The notes under the pieces: model-generated
What the model was told of the DNA's origin: nothing
The model's database searches: none
What the model saw: the letters and a program-made list of their open reading frames with translations, nothing else
Source of the DNA: Thermodesulfobacteriota bacterium
Lineage (GTDB): Bacteria > Desulfobacterota > BSN033 > UBA1163
Direction of reading: 5' to 3'
Assembly: GCA_030017685.1 (NCBI GenBank)
Contig: JASEHH010000030.1
Span: 1 to 36,409, forward strand
Length of the DNA: 36,409 bases
Shown here: piece after piece, positions 18,859 to 28,020 of the stretch
Layout: each line of letters begins with the position of its first letter
Position numbering within the stretch: position 1 is the first letter of the stretch
Made by a program: the position numbers and the translations under genes

Positions 18859-18906
18859 ATAGTCTCATAGTCTGATAGTCTCATAGTCTGATAGTCTCAT
18901 AGTCAT
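18859..18906. repeat. 8-bp tandem repeat array
   Basis: Five units of ATAGTCT(C/G), alternating C and G at the last base, followed by a sixth degenerate unit ATAGTCAT. The true period is therefore 16 bp. It starts 7 nt after the preceding stop codon. Such arrays usually arise by slippage and have no coding potential. Confidence 0.85.
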
Positions 18907-18981
18907 TAACTATCCAACTAACTGACTATGTGACTCATCACTCCGAAATCCGCAATCTATAATTTAACAGGTAAGCTCACG

Positions 18982-18998
18982 CCAGAACAATTAAAAAG
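18982..18998. repeat. Left direct repeat of the PIN toxin-antitoxin cassette
   Basis: CCAGAACAATTAAAAAG occurs here and again exactly at 19772-19788. Both copies have GGTAAG five to six bases upstream. The two copies bracket the toxin-antitoxin pair 19056-19650, as expected for a cassette gained or lost by recombination at a short repeat. Confidence 0.7.
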
Positions 18999-19055
18999 AT
19001 GGAACAACAGAGCCTTTTAGTGTATGATATAAAAAATTAAAGTGAGGTGATAAAA

Positions 19056-19241
19056 ATGAAGCTGGCAAGAAAGACAATTGAACCTGAGGATTATATCCTT
19101 TCTGTACTTTCTCCTGAGGATAGGCTGGATGCCGCCCTTAAAATTGCGAGAGAAGCATTTAAAGGAACAAAATTAACAATGAAGGATATTGATAACGCTG
19201 TTAAATCAGTAAGGAGAAAGACCTACGAAGGAAAGAGATAA
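19056..19241 (+). CDS. Putative antitoxin of a PIN-family toxin-antitoxin pair
   Basis: Small 61-aa charged protein, KLARKTIEPEDYILSVLSPEDR and then a basic helical C-terminus ending RRKTYEGKR. It has no motif I can name. It is called an antitoxin because of its size and because a PIN-domain gene begins at its stop codon. The ATG at 19056 has GAGGTG upstream; a GTG at 19047 is in frame but lacks a site. Confidence 0.6.
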   Translation: MKLARKTIEPEDYILSVLSPEDRLDAALKIAREAFKGTKLTMKDIDNAVKSVRRKTYEGKR

Positions 19242-19260
19242 AGCAGTCATTGATACAGGA

Positions 19261-19650
19261 GTGCTTGTTTCTGCTTTTGCCTTTGGAGGAATCCCGGAGA
19301 AAGCTATAAGGAAGGCATTTTCAGAAACGGATATATATGTTTCCCCATCTATTCTGAAAGAATATCGTGAAGTTCCTTTAATCCTCGAAGAAGAGAAAAA
19401 ACTCAACCAGGCGCAATTGAAGGCGTTAATTTCTGGGTTAGCCGCCTTTGTGACAAGAACAATCGTTGTTCATCCTCGGAAGAAAATATCCATCTGCAGA
19501 GATCCAGCAGACAACATGCTCCTTGAATGTTGTTTTGAATCGAAAGCAGATATATTGATCAGTAGCGACAGGGATCTTCTTGATATTAAAGTTCTCCCAT
19601 TTCATCTGAAGATATTGACTCCAAGGAAATTTTTGGAGCAGAAATTATAA
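19261..19650 (+). CDS. PIN-domain toxin (COG1569 type), start codon apparently lost
   Basis: PIN-fold RNase toxin of the COG1569 group. The acidic active-site residues are readable: an Asp in KAVIDTGVLVSAF, a Glu in SILKEYREVP, and Asp residues in CRDPADNMLLE and ISSDRDLLDI. The first of these is encoded at 19240-19272, which lies before the first usable start codon (GTG 19261). Between the upstream in-frame stop (19210) and that GTG there is no ATG, GTG or TTG. So the real start seems destroyed, most simply by loss of one G in an ATGA overlap with the antitoxin at about 19238. From GTG 19261 the protein would lack a catalytic Asp. Confidence 0.7.
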   Translation: MLVSAFAFGGIPEKAIRKAFSETDIYVSPSILKEYREVPLILEEEKKLNQAQLKALISGLAAFVTRTIVVHPRKKISICRDPADNMLLECCFESKADILISSDRDLLDIKVLPFHLKILTPRKFLEQKL

Positions 19651-20080
19651 TAGCCATAAAGGCACAGTTGTCCCTTACGGTAGAGAATTTTCGCTATGCG
19701 CTGCCTGTCCTCCGTAGTCCCTCAAGACAGGACGCAGGAGGATGCGCTCTGCGGGATGTTGGTAAGTGGCTCCAGAACAATTAAAAAGTGAGGGTGGATG
19801 GAATTTCTGATAGGTAAAATAAGTGAAAGAATTCAACAACGTCCCGCTCCTAGAACTCCAAACTATTCCTTCAGTTTGAGCCATGCGTTGATTGTTGAGA
19901 TCTGATCCTCTTCTCTCTTCCCCATGATGCTGATCTTTTCCTTCCCCTCCCACGTCAGAAAATTGCTATAAAATTAAATTTTTGGTATAAATAGTTCAAC
20001 TTCCCGAAGGGCTGTAATTGCGATGAAATATCGGAAACGGAAGATTTGATGATAGCGAATAAAAAGAGGAGCAAGAATTA
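19651..20080. other. 430-nt spacer before the BREX operon
   Basis: Contains the right direct repeat CCAGAACAATTAAAAAG (19772-19788), an inverted copy of the REP-like word (AACAACGTCCC, 19835-19845), and, on the minus strand about 19970-19863, a short reading frame ending NAWLKLKE and a stop. That frame looks like the tail of a decayed gene, but I cannot name it. A promoter for brxF is predicted at its end. Confidence 0.5.
19963..19991 (+). promoter_or_regulatory. Predicted promoter of the BREX operon
   Basis: TTGCTA (19963-19968), 17 nt, then TATAAA (19986-19991). The -10 matches consensus at 5 of 6 and the -35 at 4 of 6. Transcription would start near 19998, leaving an untranslated leader of about 80 nt before brxF. 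Confidence 0.45.
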
Positions 20081-20557
20081 GTGGCTGCTTCAACATCTGA
20101 AGAAATTATTGATAAGGTCAACCAAGCTCATGAACTTTACCACCGATTAGTTTTAATCGTTGGTCCGTCTGGATCAGGGAAAACCCCTCTTTTGCAGGAG
20201 GTATCGAAACAAACCGGGTTCAGATACATAAATTTGAATCTGGAACTCAGTAGAGCCCTTCTCGAGTTGACTGAACGGCAGCGAATTCTAAGGCTACCCC
20301 TTTTGATCGATGAAATAATCGGAATAACTGGTGGCCAGGGAGTGCTAATAGATAATCTTGAAATTCTTTTCGAGGTTTCCTTGAAGCAAGACCCACTTCG
20401 ACTTCTTCAGCAAATTTCACGCAATCGTACAGTTGTGGCGACCTGGAACGGAACAATTGCGGGAGGGTACTTGACCTACGCTGCACCCAATCACCCCGAA
20501 TATCGACGTTATCCAGCTCATGATCTATTGGTAGTGACTTTAGAGAAAAAGTCGTGA
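20081..20557 (+). CDS. brxF: BREX-3 P-loop protein BrxF
   Basis: Small P-loop NTPase that heads type 3 BREX operons; its exact role is not known. The 158-aa protein has Walker A GPSGSGKT at residues 28-35 and a Walker B-like LLIDE at 74-78. It starts at a GTG with GAGGAG 9 nt upstream. brxC begins 30 nt after its stop. The assignment rests on the P-loop, the size and the diagnostic position directly before the large DUF6079 ATPase. Confidence 0.85.
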   Translation: MAASTSEEIIDKVNQAHELYHRLVLIVGPSGSGKTPLLQEVSKQTGFRYINLNLELSRALLELTERQRILRLPLLIDEIIGITGGQGVLIDNLEILFEVSLKQDPLRLLQQISRNRTVVATWNGTIAGGYLTYAAPNHPEYRRYPAHDLLVVTLEKKS

Positions 20558-20587
20558 TAAAAAACCAAGAACTATGGGGGAATCGAA

Positions 20588-23500
20588 ATGAAGTACGGTG
20601 ACTTGATCCAATTTGATCCAATTGAGACAGTTGTTCAGCTGCGGGACGCCAATAAATCTGCAACAGCTCGGCAGCTTGTCGCAACCTACGTTATTTCAGA
20701 CGAGATGGCCGAACGGCTCATAAAAATTGCTGTACCCAACCTCCAATTCGATGAACCTGCTGACAATAAGGGGCTTCTCATTGTGGGTAATTACGGCACT
20801 GGAAAATCTCACCTCATGTCTTTAATCTCTGCTGTTGCGGAGCACAGCGATCTTGTCGGTTCACTCACAAGCAAAGAGGTTTCCAAAGCATCTTTCCGAA
20901 TTGCGGGAAAGTTCAAGGTGATTCGTACAGAGATTGGCGCTACCACGATGTCACTGAGGGACATCATCGTAGCCGAGCTTGAGGAACACCTAAATATCCT
21001 GGGAGTGAATTTCAAATTTCCTGACAAGGTTCCCAGCAATAAGCCATCATTTGAGAATATGATGGCCTTGTTTCATCAAAAATATCCTGACCACGGATTG
21101 CTTCTTGTTGTAGATGAATTGCTCGACTTCCTCCGCACTCGCAACGATCAAAAATTGATTCTCGACCTGAATTTCCTGCGCGAGATTGGAGAAGCGTGTA
21201 AGGATCTCAAATTCCGGTTTATGGCTGGTGTGCAAGAAGCCATCTTTGATAGTGCCAGGTTTTCTTTCGTCGCTGACAGCATACGGCGGGTTAAGGATCG
21301 CTTCGAGCAGATCCTTATCGCCCGCAAAGATGTCAAGTTTGTCGTATCGGAGCGCTTACTAAAGAAAACCGTGGAGCAGCAGACGCAGATACGAGAGTAT
21401 TTAATCCAGTTTGCTAAATTTTACGGTCATATGAATGAGCAGATGGAAGAGTTTGTCCGGCTTTTCCCCGTTCATCCGGATTATGTCGATATTTTTGAGC
21501 GCATTACTGCGGTAGAAAAGCGTGAGGTGCTTAAGACACTATCTCTGGCAATGAAGCGGTTGCTCGATAAAGATGTTCCCAAAGATCATCCCGGGCTTAT
21601 TGGATATGATAGCTATTGGACAACGTTGAAGGAGAATCCTTCCTTTCGTACTGTTCCCGACATAAGGGCGGTAATCGATTGCAGTCAGGTCCTTGAATCG
21701 CGCATTCGGCAGGCTTTTACCAGACCTGCGTATGAATCCATGGCCCTTCGGATCATTTACGGTTTATCAATCCATCGTCTAACGATGGGGGACATTTATG
21801 CCTCACTTGGAGCTACCCCGCAAGAGCTCCGGGACGGTCTTTGTCTTTACCAGCCTGGCATTGAGGATCTCGGTGGTGTTCCGGCTGATGATCTGCTTTC
21901 CCAAGTCGAGACGGTTCTGCGTGAAATACATAAAACCGTCAGTGGCCAGTTCATCTCCTCCAACCCTGAGAACCGCCAATACTATTTAGATCTTAAGAAA
22001 ATAGATGACTATGATGCACTCATTGAAAAAAGGACGGAAAGCCTCAGTGACCCTCAACTTGACCGGTACTACTTTGAAGCTCTCAAACGGGCAATGGAGT
22101 GTACCGATCAGACCTATGTAACTGGTTATAAGATCTGGCACTACGAGCTGGAATGGATCGAGCGTAAGGCATCTCGCAGAGGTTATCTCTTTTTTGGGTC
22201 GCCAAACGAGCGCTCAACAGCCGTGCCACCCAGAGACTTTTACCTCTACTTCATCCAGCCCAATGATCCCCCATCCTTCAAAGATGAGAAGAAGGCAGAT
22301 GAGGTGTTCTTTCGATTGACTAGGGGAGATGATGTTTTTCGTACAGCCCTGCGTAACTATGCGGCGGCCATTGACCTGGCGTCAACTTCGTCCGGTCACG
22401 CCAAGTCCACCTATGAGTCCAAATCGTCCGGATTCTTGCGCGACTTAGTCAAATGGCTGCAGGAAAATATGGTGGTAGCTTTCGAAGTGACCTACCAGGG
22501 TAAGAACAAAAAGCTCTTTGAATGGATTAAGGGAAAAGTGGGACAGGCTTCCAGCCTGTCATCTTCAAGGGCCAATGTCCGCGACATCGTCAACACTGCA
22601 GGCTCTGTTTGTCTTTCAAGCCATTTTCAGGATCAGGCCCCTGAATATCCCGTTTTCTCTGTGCTGATAACTGACGCCAACCGCGGTCAGGCAGCCCAGG
22701 ATGCCCTTCGCGCCATAGCCCTGCCTGCGCCGCAAAGCGGAGCGGCGCGGCAGGCAGGCGGACAGAACCGTACCAAGCAAGCAACGGCGGTCCTTGATGC
22801 ACTGGAACTGCTCGATGGCGATAAACTCGATCCCTATCGGTCCAGGTACACCAGTCATATATTGGAAATTCTCAAAAAGAAGGGCCATGGCCAGGTTGTC
22901 AATCGTTCTGAGCTGATTCAAGACGCACTGGGAGTTGAGTATATGTCTTCGCAAAGCTTGCGGCTCGAACCCGAATGGGCAGTTGTCCTATTGGTGTCTT
23001 TGGTTTACTCAGGGGATCTTGTCCTTGCTGTCCCGGGTAAAAAGTTAGACGCCGGCAACCTATCGGTTCTTGCCGGCACAGCAATTGACGAACTAATTCA
23101 ATTCAAACACATCGAACGACCGAAGGAATGGAATATCCCCGCACTTAAAGCAGTCTTCGAACTTCTGGGGCTCACCCCCGGCATGGCTCAACTTGTAACC
23201 CAGGGTAGGGAAGAACCGGTTCAGGAAATGCAAAAGTCCATTTCCCAGACCGTCGAGAAGCTGGTGTTAGCGCTCCAGCAGATGCAGAGCGGAATTACTT
23301 TTTGGGGTCGAAGCCTTTTGGGAGAAGATGAGGCCAGGAAAATCCGGTTGCGTTTGGAGGATACCAAGGCATTCCTCGAATCACTCCAGGCCTATTCGAC
23401 TCCAGGAAAGTTAAAGAACTTCCGTTACGATACTCAGGAAGTAAACAGCCAACGAGCTGGAGTGCAGACGCTTGCCGAAGTAGAGTCATTGCAGGAATTG

Positions 23501-24343
23501 GTATCTGACCTGGGTGCGACTGCATCCTATCTATCCACCGCGGAAGCTGTTTTGCCTACCGGCCATGAGTGGGTGGTCCTTATGAAGAAAGTCCAAACCG
23601 ATGCACTTGCCGAAATTTCGGACCCCAAAAAGCGGGCGACCCCGGCATTTCGACAGCAAATCCTCCACAAACTGAATGATCTGAAGAAGTCTTATATCCA
23701 GAGCTACATGGCGGCCCATACCAAAGCAAGGTTAGGAGTCAACGAGGATAAGCGGAAAAACACCCTGATGCGTGATGAACGCCTCAGCACAATCCAGAAA
23801 CTATCAACCATCGACCTGATGCCGCGCCAGCAATTGACCGACTTTCAGAACTGTTTAGCCAACCTCAAAAGTTGTTTTGCTCTCACCCAACAAGAGGTAG
23901 AGGTATCGCCCGTATGTCCCCATTGTTCCTTCAAGCCGAGTGTTGAACCTTTCGTGACTCCAGTTGGAGCTATTCTCAATGGATTAGATGGCGAGCTCGA
24001 AAACCTCCTCTCTGCCTGGACACAGACTCTACTGACAAACCTCGAAGATCCAACAACCAGGGAGAATTTGCCCCTACTCAAGGCGGCGCCTCGGAAGCAA
24101 ATTGACGCTTTTCTTAAAAAACGTAATTTGCCGGATAAACTCACTCAGGATTTTATTCAGGCTTTGAAGGAGGTGCTTTCAGGTTTGGTGAAAGTTAGTG
24201 TTAAAACTGAAGATCTCCGTCAGGCTTTACTCTCCGGCGGAGCTCCGGCAACACCCGCAGAAATGAAAAAGCGATTCGACGATTATATTGATGAACTAAC
24301 AAAAGGCAAAGAACCCGGTAAAGTCAGGATTGTGCTGGAGTAA
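20588..24343 (+). CDS. brxC: BREX-3 ATPase BrxC (DUF6079)
   Basis: Large ATPase of BREX phage defence, 1251 aa. The opening [20 protein letters not shown] is typical of the DUF6079 form found in type 3 systems. Walker A GNYGTGKS is at 67-74 and Walker B VVDE at 174-177. A CPHC pair (C1110, C1113) near the C-terminus may be half a zinc site. BrxC is thought to act with PglZ and PglX in marking host DNA and stopping phage replication. The gene is intact, but two palindromic repeats lie in frame inside it (22542-22560 and 22720-22757), encoding short low-complexity loops. The ATG follows GGGGGAA. Confidence 0.93.
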   Translation: MKYGDLIQFDPIETVVQLRDANKSATARQLVATYVISDEMAERLIKIAVPNLQFDEPADNKGLLIVGNYGTGKSHLMSLISAVAEHSDLVGSLTSKEVSKASFRIAGKFKVIRTEIGATTMSLRDIIVAELEEHLNILGVNFKFPDKVPSNKPSFENMMALFHQKYPDHGLLLVVDELLDFLRTRNDQKLILDLNFLREIGEACKDLKFRFMAGVQEAIFDSARFSFVADSIRRVKDRFEQILIARKDVKFVVSERLLKKTVEQQTQIREYLIQFAKFYGHMNEQMEEFVRLFPVHPDYVDIFERITAVEKREVLKTLSLAMKRLLDKDVPKDHPGLIGYDSYWTTLKENPSFRTVPDIRAVIDCSQVLESRIRQAFTRPAYESMALRIIYGLSIHRLTMGDIYASLGATPQELRDGLCLYQPGIEDLGGVPADDLLSQVETVLREIHKTVSGQFISSNPENRQYYLDLKKIDDYDALIEKRTESLSDPQLDRYYFEALKRAMECTDQTYVTGYKIWHYELEWIERKASRRGYLFFGSPNERSTAVPPRDFYLYFIQPNDPPSFKDEKKADEVFFRLTRGDDVFRTALRNYAAAIDLASTSSGHAKSTYESKSSGFLRDLVKWLQENMVVAFEVTYQGKNKKLFEWIKGKVGQASSLSSSRANVRDIVNTAGSVCLSSHFQDQAPEYPVFSVLITDANRGQAAQDALRAIALPAPQSGAARQAGGQNRTKQATAVLDALELLDGDKLDPYRSRYTSHILEILKKKGHGQVVNRSELIQDALGVEYMSSQSLRLEPEWAVVLLVSLVYSGDLVLAVPGKKLDAGNLSVLAGTAIDELIQFKHIERPKEWNIPALKAVFELLGLTPGMAQLVTQGREEPVQEMQKSISQTVEKLVLALQQMQSGITFWGRSLLGEDEARKIRLRLEDTKAFLESLQAYSTPGKLKNFRYDTQEVNSQRAGVQTLAEVESLQELVSDLGATASYLSTAEAVLPTGHEWVVLMKKVQTDALAEISDPKKRATPAFRQQILHKLNDLKKSYIQSYMAAHTKARLGVNEDKRKNTLMRDERLSTIQKLSTIDLMPRQQLTDFQNCLANLKSCFALTQQEVEVSPVCPHCSFKPSVEPFVTPVGAILNGLDGELENLLSAWTQTLLTNLEDPTTRENLPLLKAAPRKQIDAFLKKRNLPDKLTQDFIQALKEVLSGLVKVSVKTEDLRQALLSGGAPATPAEMKKRFDDYIDELTKGKEPGKVRIVLE
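22542..22560. repeat. In-frame palindrome in brxC (1)
   Basis: GACAGGCT (22542-22549), loop TCC, AGCCTGTC (22553-22560): a perfect 8-bp stem. It encodes GQASSLS within a Ser-rich, probably looped stretch ([15 protein letters not shown]) and leaves the frame open. The GGGACAGGCTTCCAGCCTGTC type is a common dispersed intergenic palindrome in other bacteria (general knowledge). Confidence 0.75.
22720..22757. repeat. In-frame palindrome in brxC (2)
   Basis: A CCTGCCTGCGCCGC arm and a GCGGCGCGGCAGGCAGG arm around AAAGCGGA form an imperfect stem that encodes [13 protein letters not shown], a residue mix unlike the rest of BrxC. It shares the GCCGCAAA and GGCAGGCGG words with the copy inside pglXI. 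Confidence 0.75.
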
Positions 24344-24345
24344 CT

Positions 24346-24517
24346 ATGCGGCAGTTGACGGAAATCGAGGCACTCCTAAAATGTTTTCAACACATTAAAA
24401 ATCACATTTTCCGCCTTAAATGTGATTTTTAATGTGAATTGCACATTTGAATCACCATTGGAAGGCCATGGACGGGCAACTCGTTACCGCTACCGTAACA
24501 GGGAAAATGTATCATGA
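24346..24517 (+). pseudogene. Probable remnant of an AlbA_2 (Schlafen-type) regulator gene
   Basis: ATG 24346, with GGAG 5 nt upstream at the end of brxC, opens a frame reading MRQLTEIEALLKCFQ that stops at 24432. In another frame, 24446-24517 reads FESPLEGHGRATRYRYRNRENVS and a stop. An opening like LTEIEALL and an ending like GxGRATRYR are typical of AlbA_2-domain DNA-binding regulators with a C-terminal winged helix. The simplest view is a gene deleted in the middle. The call is tentative because little sequence remains. Confidence 0.35.
24391..24436. repeat. Perfect 19-bp palindrome downstream of brxC
   Basis: CACATTAAAAATCACATTT (24391-24409) and its exact reverse complement (24418-24436) are separated by 8 nt. 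In RNA this gives a 19-bp stem 48 nt after the brxC stop, so it may stop or stabilise the brxF-brxC message. No U-tract follows. Confidence 0.8.
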
Positions 24518-24925
24518 AATGTATATTGATACATTTAGGCCAAGAAATGTATCAAATAAATGTATTGCATCATTTCTCTAACATTTCTCGAAGGAAATGC
24601 TCTTTGATTTATATCATTTGTGGATCGGCATGAACTATGCCCCCATGTTGGGATAGACCTTATTCGGAGGATTCTTCGTCAGGAACGTCGTTTTGGACGA
24701 CTTGAATGCCTTGGCCGTGGGCCGGATGCAAGATGGAGACGGAAATAGGTACGATACCCAATAAATAGGTACTACCGTTAGATATAGTACCCATATGGTA
24801 CTTTAAGTGGACAATCTGGGCGAGGCACACTGGCCATATCGATGGCCCGGCCATTAAAATGACCATTAAAAGCGACCCAATGTCTTTCTTATTGTCCATT
24901 GACATTAAATTGACATTAAAATGTC
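24505..24925. repeat. Mosaic of short direct and inverted repeats
   Basis: The brxC-pglXI spacer (764 nt) is filled with short reiterated words. AAATGTAT(C/A/T) occurs four times between 24505 and 24566, with an inverted GATACATTT at 24528-24536. GGTACTA..TAGTACC lies near 24766-24791. CCATTAAAA and GACATTAAA each repeat between 24840 and 24925. No credible gene is seen on either strand. Confidence 0.6.
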
Positions 24926-24996
24926 CCATTCTGTATCAATTACTTACTATATTTCCTTCCTCGCCCCTCAGGAGCATAAGCGTTAACTTAAAGATT

Positions 24997-25017
24997 CCCT
25001 CCCCTTCAAGGGGAGGG
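24997..25017. repeat. 10-bp perfect hairpin before pglXI
   Basis: CCCTCCCCTT and AAGGGGAGGG surround a single C. The TTAGGGTAGGG that follows is a common extension of this dispersed repeat type. It lies 90 nt before the pglXI ATG and could act as a stem in its leader. Confidence 0.7.
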
Positions 25018-25107
25018 TTAGGGTAGGGATGGGGTAGAGTAGTTAACCTAAACAGATGTAGGGTGGATCAAGACCGGTAGGTCGAATCCACCATTAACAA
25101 ACAACCT

Positions 25108-27984
25108 ATGGCACGAAAACAACGCACAAGTAAGGAAACAAAGGAATTATTCCGAGATCCCTCCGGTCAAGTAGATCTCTTCGAGAAATCCTATCAAGAA
25201 GAGCTTGAAGCTAAGGCCAAAAAATCAGTGGAATGCCTCGGAATGACCTTCGAGAACGATGAGGCCCGTAGGGCCTATTTTTTGGAAAAGCTCAAAGAAA
25301 AACTGAAGGACCCGGAGTTTCGGAAAATCGAAGGGTTCCCAATCGGCTCCGATGAAGACATCCTTGCGCTTTCTGACCCCCCTTATTATACCGCCTGTCC
25401 AAACCCATTCATCGAGGATTTCATTCGGTGCTATGGCAAGCCATACGACCCAAAGACTGACAATTATCGCCGCGAACCATTTGCCGCTGACGTGAGTGAG
25501 GGGAAAAACGATCCAATTTACAATGCCCACTCTTACCACACCAAGGTTCCGCATAAAGCGATCATGCGATACATCCTCCATTACACCGAGCCGGGAGACA
25601 TTGTGTTCGACGGTTTTGGTGGAACCGGGATGACAGGAGTGGCAGCGCAATTATGCGATAGCAAAAAGGAAGTCGAATCGCTTGGATATAAAGTCCGCTC
25701 GGATGGGGCCATCTTGGATGAGAAAGGCAGGACATTTTCCAAGATGGGTGGTCGGCGCGCAATTCTCAATGACCTGTCTCCTGCAGCAACGTTCATTGCC
25801 TGCAACTACAACACGCCGGTAGATGTTAAAGCCTTCGAGCGTGAAGCCAAACGCATTCTTAAGGAAGTCGAAGACGAATGCGGGTGGATGTATGAGACCA
25901 CCCATACCGACGGGGAGAGCAAAGCCCGGATCAATTACACCGTCTGGTCTGATGTATTCGTTTGCTCAGAATGCACGCGGGAGGTGGTTTTCTGGGAGGC
26001 GGCAGTGGACAAAAAGGCGGGCAAAGTTAACGACGAATTCCCCTGCCCACATTGCCGTGCCCTACTCACCAAGCGCCGCATGGAGCGTGCCTGGGTGACC
26101 AAGTTCGACAAAGCCATCAACCAGACCACTCACCAATCCAAGCAGGTTCCTGTGCTCATTAACTACAGCGTGGGGAAGAAACGATATGAGAAAACACCCG
26201 GCGCCCTCGACCTGGCCCTGACCGAAAAGATCGAGCAGTCCGATATTCCCTACTGGTTTCCCACAGACCGTATGATCGAGGGGGACAAAACCTTAGATCC
26301 ATTTAATGTCGGAATCACGAATGCACACCATTTCTATACTCCTAGAAATTTGATGATTCTCAGTTCCTTTTGGGCAAAGGCAGTCAATTTTCCATCGGTC
26401 CGACTTGTTGCCACAAGCTGTTTGAATAGAAACTTACACAAAGGAAACGCCTTCATAATTAACAAACACAATCCAAGAGGTAGAATCAATGGACCATTAA
26501 CCGGTACATTGTTTATTCCATCAATTGGGGTTGAACAAAATCCTTTTGAGTTATTCTCTTACAGAAGCGAGTTTCTCAAAAGGGGATTTGAAGGATTATC
26601 GAAATTTATTCAATATGGCAATTTTGTTGACACAAGGTCGTCAACGCAAAAAGCGATCTCCAACTGTTTAGTAGATTACATTTTTGTTGATCCTCCTTTT
26701 GGTGGGAACTTAATGTATTCTGAGCTCAGTTTTTTGTGGGAAGCATGGCTCAGGGTTCTAACGAATAAAAGGCCTGAAGCGATTCAGAATAAGTCGCAAC
26801 ACAAAACACTCGGTGATTATAAGACACTGATGATTCAGTGCTTTGAAAACTATTTTGCCTGTCTCAAGCCTGGCAGGTGGATGACTGTAGAATTTCATAA
26901 TTCTCTTAACAGCGTTTGGACAGCGATTCAAGAAGCGTTTGAAAACGCAGGTTTTGTAGTTGCCGATGTTCGTACCCTTGATAAGAAGCATGGTGGAGTC
27001 AAAGCGGCTTTCATGGCCAATTCCGTCAAGCAAGACCTCATCATCTCTGCTTACAAGCCCAATGGAGGTTTGGAGGAACGTTTTAGGCTTACCGCTGGCA
27101 CAGAGGAAGGCGCTTGGGATTTTATTCGCACTCACTTGAGACAACTTCTGGTCTTCGTATCCAAGGACCTGCCAGCCGCAAACGGCACGGCGCAGGCAGG
27201 CGGTCAGGCCGAGGTCGTTGCCGAACGGCAAAATTATCTTCTATTTGACCGGATGGTAGCCTTTCATGTTCAACGGGGAGTTACCGTTCCGCTTTCCGCT
27301 GCGGAGTTCTATCAGGGACTTACTCAACGCTTCGTTGAACGGGAGGGCATGTATTTTCTTCCTGAACAAGTCGCCGAATATGACAGGAAACGAATGACCG
27401 TAAAAGAAATGCTTCAGCTCGAGCTTTTTGTGACTGATGAGTCAAGCGCTATCCAATGGCTAAGCCAGCAAATCCTGAAAAAGCCGCAAACATTCCAAGA
27501 AATCCATCCTCAATTCCTGAAAGAAATAAGTGCCTGGGAGAAACATGAAAAACCTCTTGAGTTAATTGAACTACTTGAACAGAACTTCCTTAGATATAAT
27601 GGTGATGGACAGGTGCCAAGCCAGATTCACAGCTATCTTTCCACCAACTTTAAGGAACTGCGTAATTTGAGCAAAGATGATCCAGCCCTACAAGCCAAGG
27701 CCAAGGATCGCTGGTTTGTGCCAGACCCAAATAAAGCAGGAGACCTGGAGAAACTCCGTGAAAGGGCCCTGTTAAGGGAGTTTGACGAATACCGAGAATC
27801 CAAACAGAGGCAGCTTAAGGTTTTTCGCCTGGAAGCAGTTAGGGCTGGCTTTAAGAAAGCCTGGCAGGGAAGAGATTACAAAACTATCATCGAGGTCGCC
27901 CAAAAAATCCCAGAGCATGTCTTACAGGAAGACCCAAAATTGTTGATGTGGTACGACCAAGCAATGACAAGGACAGGAGAGTAA
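25108..27984 (+). CDS. pglXI: BREX-3 adenine-specific DNA methyltransferase PglXI
   Basis: Predicted N6-adenine methyltransferase that marks host DNA in type 3 BREX, 958 aa. A catalytic DPPY lies at residues 90-93 and the SAM-binding motif FDGFGGTGMTG at 167-177, which is the beta-class order (catalytic motif first). A second DPPFGG box is at 528-533. Between them is a probable zinc ribbon with C286, C289, C313 and C316. The C-terminal third is helical and lacks known motifs; it may give target recognition. A palindromic repeat is in frame at 27168-27200. No clear ribosome-binding site precedes the ATG, and the 764-nt gap after brxC suggests it may have its own promoter. Confidence 0.9.
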   Translation: MARKQRTSKETKELFRDPSGQVDLFEKSYQEELEAKAKKSVECLGMTFENDEARRAYFLEKLKEKLKDPEFRKIEGFPIGSDEDILALSDPPYYTACPNPFIEDFIRCYGKPYDPKTDNYRREPFAADVSEGKNDPIYNAHSYHTKVPHKAIMRYILHYTEPGDIVFDGFGGTGMTGVAAQLCDSKKEVESLGYKVRSDGAILDEKGRTFSKMGGRRAILNDLSPAATFIACNYNTPVDVKAFEREAKRILKEVEDECGWMYETTHTDGESKARINYTVWSDVFVCSECTREVVFWEAAVDKKAGKVNDEFPCPHCRALLTKRRMERAWVTKFDKAINQTTHQSKQVPVLINYSVGKKRYEKTPGALDLALTEKIEQSDIPYWFPTDRMIEGDKTLDPFNVGITNAHHFYTPRNLMILSSFWAKAVNFPSVRLVATSCLNRNLHKGNAFIINKHNPRGRINGPLTGTLFIPSIGVEQNPFELFSYRSEFLKRGFEGLSKFIQYGNFVDTRSSTQKAISNCLVDYIFVDPPFGGNLMYSELSFLWEAWLRVLTNKRPEAIQNKSQHKTLGDYKTLMIQCFENYFACLKPGRWMTVEFHNSLNSVWTAIQEAFENAGFVVADVRTLDKKHGGVKAAFMANSVKQDLIISAYKPNGGLEERFRLTAGTEEGAWDFIRTHLRQLLVFVSKDLPAANGTAQAGGQAEVVAERQNYLLFDRMVAFHVQRGVTVPLSAAEFYQGLTQRFVEREGMYFLPEQVAEYDRKRMTVKEMLQLELFVTDESSAIQWLSQQILKKPQTFQEIHPQFLKEISAWEKHEKPLELIELLEQNFLRYNGDGQVPSQIHSYLSTNFKELRNLSKDDPALQAKAKDRWFVPDPNKAGDLEKLRERALLREFDEYRESKQRQLKVFRLEAVRAGFKKAWQGRDYKTIIEVAQKIPEHVLQEDPKLLMWYDQAMTRTGE
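27168..27200. repeat. In-frame palindrome in pglXI
   Basis: A CCTGCCAGCCGC arm and a GGCGCAGGCAGG arm surround AAACGGCAC. It encodes PAANGTAQAGG in the middle of the protein and keeps the frame. Its sequence matches the second brxC copy over most of its length. Confidence 0.75.
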
Positions 27985-28020
27985 TCGGCAAATTATCAAG
28001 AAAAGGAAAGGAGATCAAAA

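Noticed and set aside
18859..18906. Repeat array considered as a CRISPR
   Set aside because: Units are 8 bp, directly adjacent and without spacers; no cas genes are present.
24660..24929. 89-aa minus-strand frame in the brxC-pglXI gap
   Set aside because: It arises from the short repeats, has no ribosome-binding site or known motif, and lies antisense in a decayed region.
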